From NCBI GenBank assembly GCA_050186335.1, contig JBFWYO010000061.1:1-31317 (forward strand): a DNA stretch of 31,317 nucleotides, given 5' to 3'. A model generated the notes under the pieces. That model was given only the letters and a program-made list of their open reading frames with translations. It was not told the DNA's origin and did no database searches. The position numbers and the translations under genes are program-made. Source of the stretch: JBFWYO01 sp050186335 (GTDB lineage Bacteria > Pseudomonadota > Alphaproteobacteria > Bin65). Shown here in pieces: positions 28,560-31,317 of the stretch; the stretch's first letter is position 1; every line of letters begins with the position of its first letter.

Positions 28560-29444
28560 CTACCAGTTGAACACCCGCAGCGCATAGGTCGGCGCGATGC
28601 CGTCTTCCTGGTACAAGCGCGCGAGCCCATCGGCCGGCGGCGGGGCGAGTTCCTTGATGCCCAGCCGTTCGGCGTAGATGCCGCTGCTGGCGATGAAGAT
28701 CGAATCGACCCCGGCGGCGCGCGCCCCGGCAACGTCGGTGCGCAACGCATCGCCGACGCCGATCACGCGCGACCGATCCGCAACGCCGAGCCGGCGGAAA
28801 CTTTCCGCGTAGATGGGCACGTGCGGTTTGCCGTGATAATGCACGACGCCGCCGATCTCCTCGTAGCGCGCGGCGACGGCACCCGCGCAAAGTTCCTTTT
28901 CCGCGCCGCGCAGCACGATCAGATCCGGGTTGGCGCAGATCATCGGTTTTTTCGATTTCGCCGCGGCGCGCAACAGCGTTTCGTACTGCTCGATCGTATC
29001 GGCGCGCTTGAACGTGCCGATATTGGCGATGAAATCGCAATCCTCGACCTCGGCGACCAGTTGCAGATCGAGTCCGGCGATCGCCGAATCGTCGCGCGGC
29101 GGGCCCATAAAAAAGCATTTGCGGCCGAGCGCGCGATGAAAATCGTCGTTACGGTCGCGCAGCGCCAGGTATGCGGCTTCGCCCGACGACAGCACGTCGT
29201 CGTAATGCGCGCGGGTAATGCCCATTTCGGCAATTCGATCCATGATCAGCTGCGACCGGCGCGGCGCGTTCGACAGGATCAACACGCGCTTGCCGCGCCG
29301 CTTGAGTTCGCTCAGGCACTCGACGGCGCCGGGCAGCGGCGCGATGCCGTCGTGAATCGTGCCCCAAAGATCGAGGATGTAACCGTCGTAACGGTCGGCA
29401 ATCTCGGCGAGGCCGGCAAGGATGGGAATTTGTCGGGCGGTCAC
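28560..29444 (-). CDS. HAD-superfamily class IIA hydrolase (TIGR01459 type)
   Basis: This 294-residue cytoplasmic phosphatase-like protein belongs to the NagD-like class IIA HAD group. Motif I is YILDLWGTIHDG at 22-33, with nucleophile D25 and a Trp (W27) where most HAD phosphatases have the second Asp; this is typical of the TIGR01459 subgroup, largely alphaproteobacterial. Motif II is LILSNAPRRS at about 55-64. Motif IV is VIGVGDALRTDVAGARAAG near 226-244. The cap lies between. The substrate is unknown and the altered motif I may slow phosphoryl turnover. The gene stands alone, about 65 bases downstream of pyrD in the same direction. Confidence 0.88.
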   Translation of the reverse strand: MTARQIPILAGLAEIADRYDGYILDLWGTIHDGIAPLPGAVECLSELKRRGKRVLILSNAPRRSQLIMDRIAEMGITRAHYDDVLSSGEAAYLALRDRNDDFHRALGRKCFFMGPPRDDSAIAGLDLQLVAEVEDCDFIANIGTFKRADTIEQYETLLRAAAKSKKPMICANPDLIVLRGAEKELCAGAVAARYEEIGGVVHYHGKPHVPIYAESFRRLGVADRSRVIGVGDALRTDVAGARAAGVDSIFIASSGIYAERLGIKELAPPPADGLARLYQEDGIAPTYALRVFNW

Positions 29445-29509
29445 AGGCGCAAAGGGGTGAGGGACGGAGCTGGCGAAGAAGCGGCGGCGTTTTGTGCCAC
29501 GCGCTTGCC

Positions 29510-30577
29510 TTATTGTGAAGCTTTGTGATCGGCGCCGACGGCGGCCGCGACCGAGGCAAACCCGTCGCGCTTGAGCAGCGTCGCCAATTCGGCTTTGACG
29601 CGCGGGATGAGCGCCGGCCCGTCGTACGCCATGGCGGTATAAAGCTGGACCAGCGCCGCCCCGGCGCGGATCTTGGCGTAGGCGTCGGCGCCCGAGGCGA
29701 TGCCGCCCACCCCGATCAGCGGCAGCCTGCCGCCGGTCAGCCGGTACATCTCGCGCAGCACTTCGGTCGACGGCGCCATCAGCGGCCGCCCGCTCAGCCC
29801 GCCGGATTCGCTTTTGTTGGCGCTTCGCAGCGAGGCCGGGCGTGCGATCGTGGTGTTGGAGACGATCAGCCCATCGATCAGACCGCCCGCCAGCGCCAGC
29901 TCGGCGATATCCCGGCGATCGGCCTCGGCCAGATCGGGCGCGATCTTGACCAGCAGCGGCGGTGCCGGCTGCGGCAATGCGGCACGCACGGCGGCGACCA
30001 GACGTCTCAATTCTTCCTTATCCTGCAGCGCGCGCAGGCCGGGCGTGTTCGGCGACGACACGTTGATCACCAGATAGTCGGCGTAGCGCGCCAGCACGCG
30101 CGCGCCTTTGACATAATCCGAGGCGGCGTCGGTCGTGGTCTTGTTCTTGCCGAGATTGATGCCGACGATGCCGGTCGCCGGGCCGCGCGCGCGAAACTCC
30201 TCGAAGTTGCGCGCGGCATTCGCCAGGCCCTTGCTGTTGAAGCCGTAGCGGTTGATTACGGCGCCGTCTTCCGGCAGGCGGAACACGCGCGGCTTCGGAT
30301 TGCCCGGCTGCGGCTCGGGCGTGATCGAACCGGCTTCGACGAAGCCGAAACCCATCACCAGCATCGGCGCCATCGCCTCGGCGTCCTTGTCGAAGCCGGC
30401 GGCAAGGCCGAGCGGATTGGCGAAACGCTTGCCCCAGACGGTGGTCGCCAGGAGTGGGTCGTCGGCGCGCGCGGGCCGCGTCGGCGCCAGGCGCAACAGA
30501 CGCAACGTCAATTTGTGCGCGGTTTCCGGCGCGAACGCGCGCAGCAGCTTCGCGGCAAGCGCGTTCACGAAACTCAT
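29510..30577 (-). CDS. pyrD: Dihydroorotate dehydrogenase (quinone), class 2
   Basis: This 355-residue inner-membrane-associated flavoenzyme oxidises dihydroorotate to orotate in pyrimidine synthesis and passes electrons to quinone. The N-terminal helices (FVNALAAKLLRAFAPETAH) that dock on the membrane and distinguish class 2 are present. Diagnostic blocks are PLGLAAGFDKDAEA at 55-68, NRYGFNSKG at 109-117, INLGKNKTT at 140-148, and NVSSPNTPGLRALQ at 172-185 with the class 2 catalytic serine. GGLSGRPL and VGGIASGADAYAKIRAGA bind FMN. Its ATG overlaps the stop of the DUF952 gene by ATGA, and DUF952-pyrD pairing is a recurrent alphaproteobacterial arrangement. The end of the protein extends slightly beyond the usual length (FASVAAAVGADHKASQ). 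Confidence 0.96.
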   Translation of the reverse strand: MSFVNALAAKLLRAFAPETAHKLTLRLLRLAPTRPARADDPLLATTVWGKRFANPLGLAAGFDKDAEAMAPMLVMGFGFVEAGSITPEPQPGNPKPRVFRLPEDGAVINRYGFNSKGLANAARNFEEFRARGPATGIVGINLGKNKTTTDAASDYVKGARVLARYADYLVINVSSPNTPGLRALQDKEELRRLVAAVRAALPQPAPPLLVKIAPDLAEADRRDIAELALAGGLIDGLIVSNTTIARPASLRSANKSESGGLSGRPLMAPSTEVLREMYRLTGGRLPLIGVGGIASGADAYAKIRAGAALVQLYTAMAYDGPALIPRVKAELATLLKRDGFASVAAAVGADHKASQ

Positions 30578-30921
30578 GTCAGCACCGGAAACACGTGTGC
30601 GCCGTCGGCGCCGAGCGGCAAGTCGGAGACCGCCGCCACGGCGCCGAGCGGCAACGCGCCGTATACGTGCGGGAACAATGCCCCGCCGCGCGATTTCTCC
30701 CATTTCAAGCCGGTGCCGACCTTGCCGGGATCGACCGCGAGCAAGACCAGCCCGGTTTGGCCGGCGCGATGCTTGGCGGCGCTTTCGCGCATCTGTGCCG
30801 CGGTCGAGAAATGAATGAAACCGTCGGCGAGATCCTGCGTCGAGCCGCGATACTCGCCCTGCGCTTGCGCCCGCGCCCACTCTTCGCGGCGGCACATGTG
30901 ATAGATCAACGCGCTCGACAT
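30574..30921 (-). CDS. DUF952 family protein
   Basis: This 115-residue cytoplasmic protein has the DUF952 signature: IYHMCRREEWARAQAQGEY at the start, ADGFIHFSTAAQM in the middle and a LFPHVYGALPLGAV segment. The fold is related to ADP-ribosyl-binding/transferase-like proteins in some databases, but no activity is established. Its stop codon overlaps the pyrD start (ATGA), so the two are translationally coupled. The ATG at 30921 is 16 bases after the stop of the TlpA-like gene, suggesting a three-gene transcript. Confidence 0.9.
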   Translation of the reverse strand: MSSALIYHMCRREEWARAQAQGEYRGSTQDLADGFIHFSTAAQMRESAAKHRAGQTGLVLLAVDPGKVGTGLKWEKSRGGALFPHVYGALPLGAVAAVSDLPLGADGAHVFPVLT

Positions 30922-30937
30922 TGCACCCGTTGCGCCC

Positions 30938-31317
30938 CTACCGCGCTTTGGTAGCGCGATCCAAATAATACTGTATCAGCGCCCGGGCCTGCGGCGAATT
31001 CCAGTCCGCCGGACCTTCGAGATAACCGACCAGATTGCCCGCGTGATCGATCAGATAGGTGGTCGGCAGTCCGCGCACCGCAAAGGCGCGGAAATTCGCG
31101 TTGCCGTCGTCGAGACGGATCGCGAGCGATTTCAGCCCGAGCTTTTCGTAGAACGGCTTCACCTTGGCGACGCCCTCGCGGTCGATCGACAGCGCGATCA
31201 GGTCGAAGCGCGGATCGGCGATCGAAGCCTGCAGCATGTCGAGCGACGGCAACTCGTGCACGCACGGCGCACACCAGGTGGCCCACAGGTGGAGTAGCAC
31301 GATCTTGCCGACGAGCG
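30938..31317 (-). CDS. TlpA-family thioredoxin-like protein (5' end outside window)
   Basis: About 126 C-terminal residues are visible, starting LVGKIVLLHLWATWCAPC at the window edge. The CxxC in WATWCAPC, the cis-proline segment RGLPTTYLIDHAGNLVGYLEG and the C-terminal helix mark a TlpA/ResA-type thiol:disulfide oxidoreductase. Such proteins are normally exported and reduce periplasmic disulfides, for example during cytochrome c or copper-oxidase assembly. The signal region lies outside the window. The frame continues through the right edge, so a start at GTG 31300 would be wrong. The stop is 16 bases before the DUF952 start. Confidence 0.92.
   Translation of the reverse strand, partial: LVGKIVLLHLWATWCAPCVHELPSLDMLQASIADPRFDLIALSIDREGVAKVKPFYEKLGLKSLAIRLDDGNANFRAFAVRGLPTTYLIDHAGNLVGYLEGPADWNSPQARALIQYYLDRATKAR

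Overview
This is a GC-rich window (roughly 65% GC by eye) that reads as the chromosome of an alphaproteobacterium. The support is a TIGR01459-type HAD hydrolase, a DUF952-pyrD gene pair, an Atm1-type ABC exporter, a MeaB/methylmalonyl-CoA mutase pair and an Anbu proteasome operon. Each occurs elsewhere, but together they fit Alphaproteobacteria best; I cannot resolve the family. About 32 genes are packed tightly, many with ATGA-type overlaps. I see no rRNA, tRNA, CRISPR array, insertion sequence or origin, and no gene-free stretch over 300 bases.

Layout. Positions 1-1339 (minus): partial meaB preceded by a ferredoxin/metallo-beta-lactamase fusion, probably on a leaderless mRNA. 1433-1717: a small secreted protein with mirror-symmetric cysteines, whose Shine-Dalgarno lies in an inverted repeat. 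1851-3740 (minus): an Atm1-like ABC half-transporter. 3851-5585 (plus): two tandem DUF3108 proteins. 5649-7067 (plus): a flavin amine oxidase of L-amino-acid-oxidase type. 7098-8510 (plus): an AT-rich foreign gene for a phospholipase-D-like nuclease, the only clear accessory insertion. 8397-11469 (minus): a compact operon for a secreted HD-domain protein, a histidine-rich cupredoxin-like protein and a polytopic membrane protein whose C-terminus runs into the island. 11725-13428 (minus): a HerA-like DUF853 ATPase. 13594-15762 (minus): methylmalonyl-CoA mutase. 15918-17287 (plus): a SAM methyltransferase overlapped by an FKBP-type prolyl isomerase. 17288-18001 (minus): an alpha/beta hydrolase. 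18127-21086 (plus): a tethered small protein, a glutathione-transferase-like protein and a Cache-domain histidine kinase. 21070-21564 (minus): a secreted hypothetical protein. 21622-25589 (minus): the complete four-gene Anbu cluster. 25745-26146 (minus): a MAPEG protein. 26367-26828 (plus): a lipoprotein truncated hemoglobin ending at a bidirectional terminator. 26908-27858 (minus): an MBL-fold hydrolase. 28036-28392 (plus): a small conserved protein. 28560-31317 (minus): a HAD hydrolase, pyrD, DUF952 and a partial TlpA-like thioredoxin.

How the parts relate. MeaB is the GTPase chaperone of the B12-dependent mutase, here about 13 kb away on the same strand. The Anbu genes form a coherent peptide-ligase / alpha-E / transglutaminase / protease module already known from comparative genomics but mechanistically obscure. 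The most unusual items are the PLD-nuclease island and its effect on the neighbouring gene, and the secreted HD + cupredoxin-like + membrane protein operon, whose function is not apparent.
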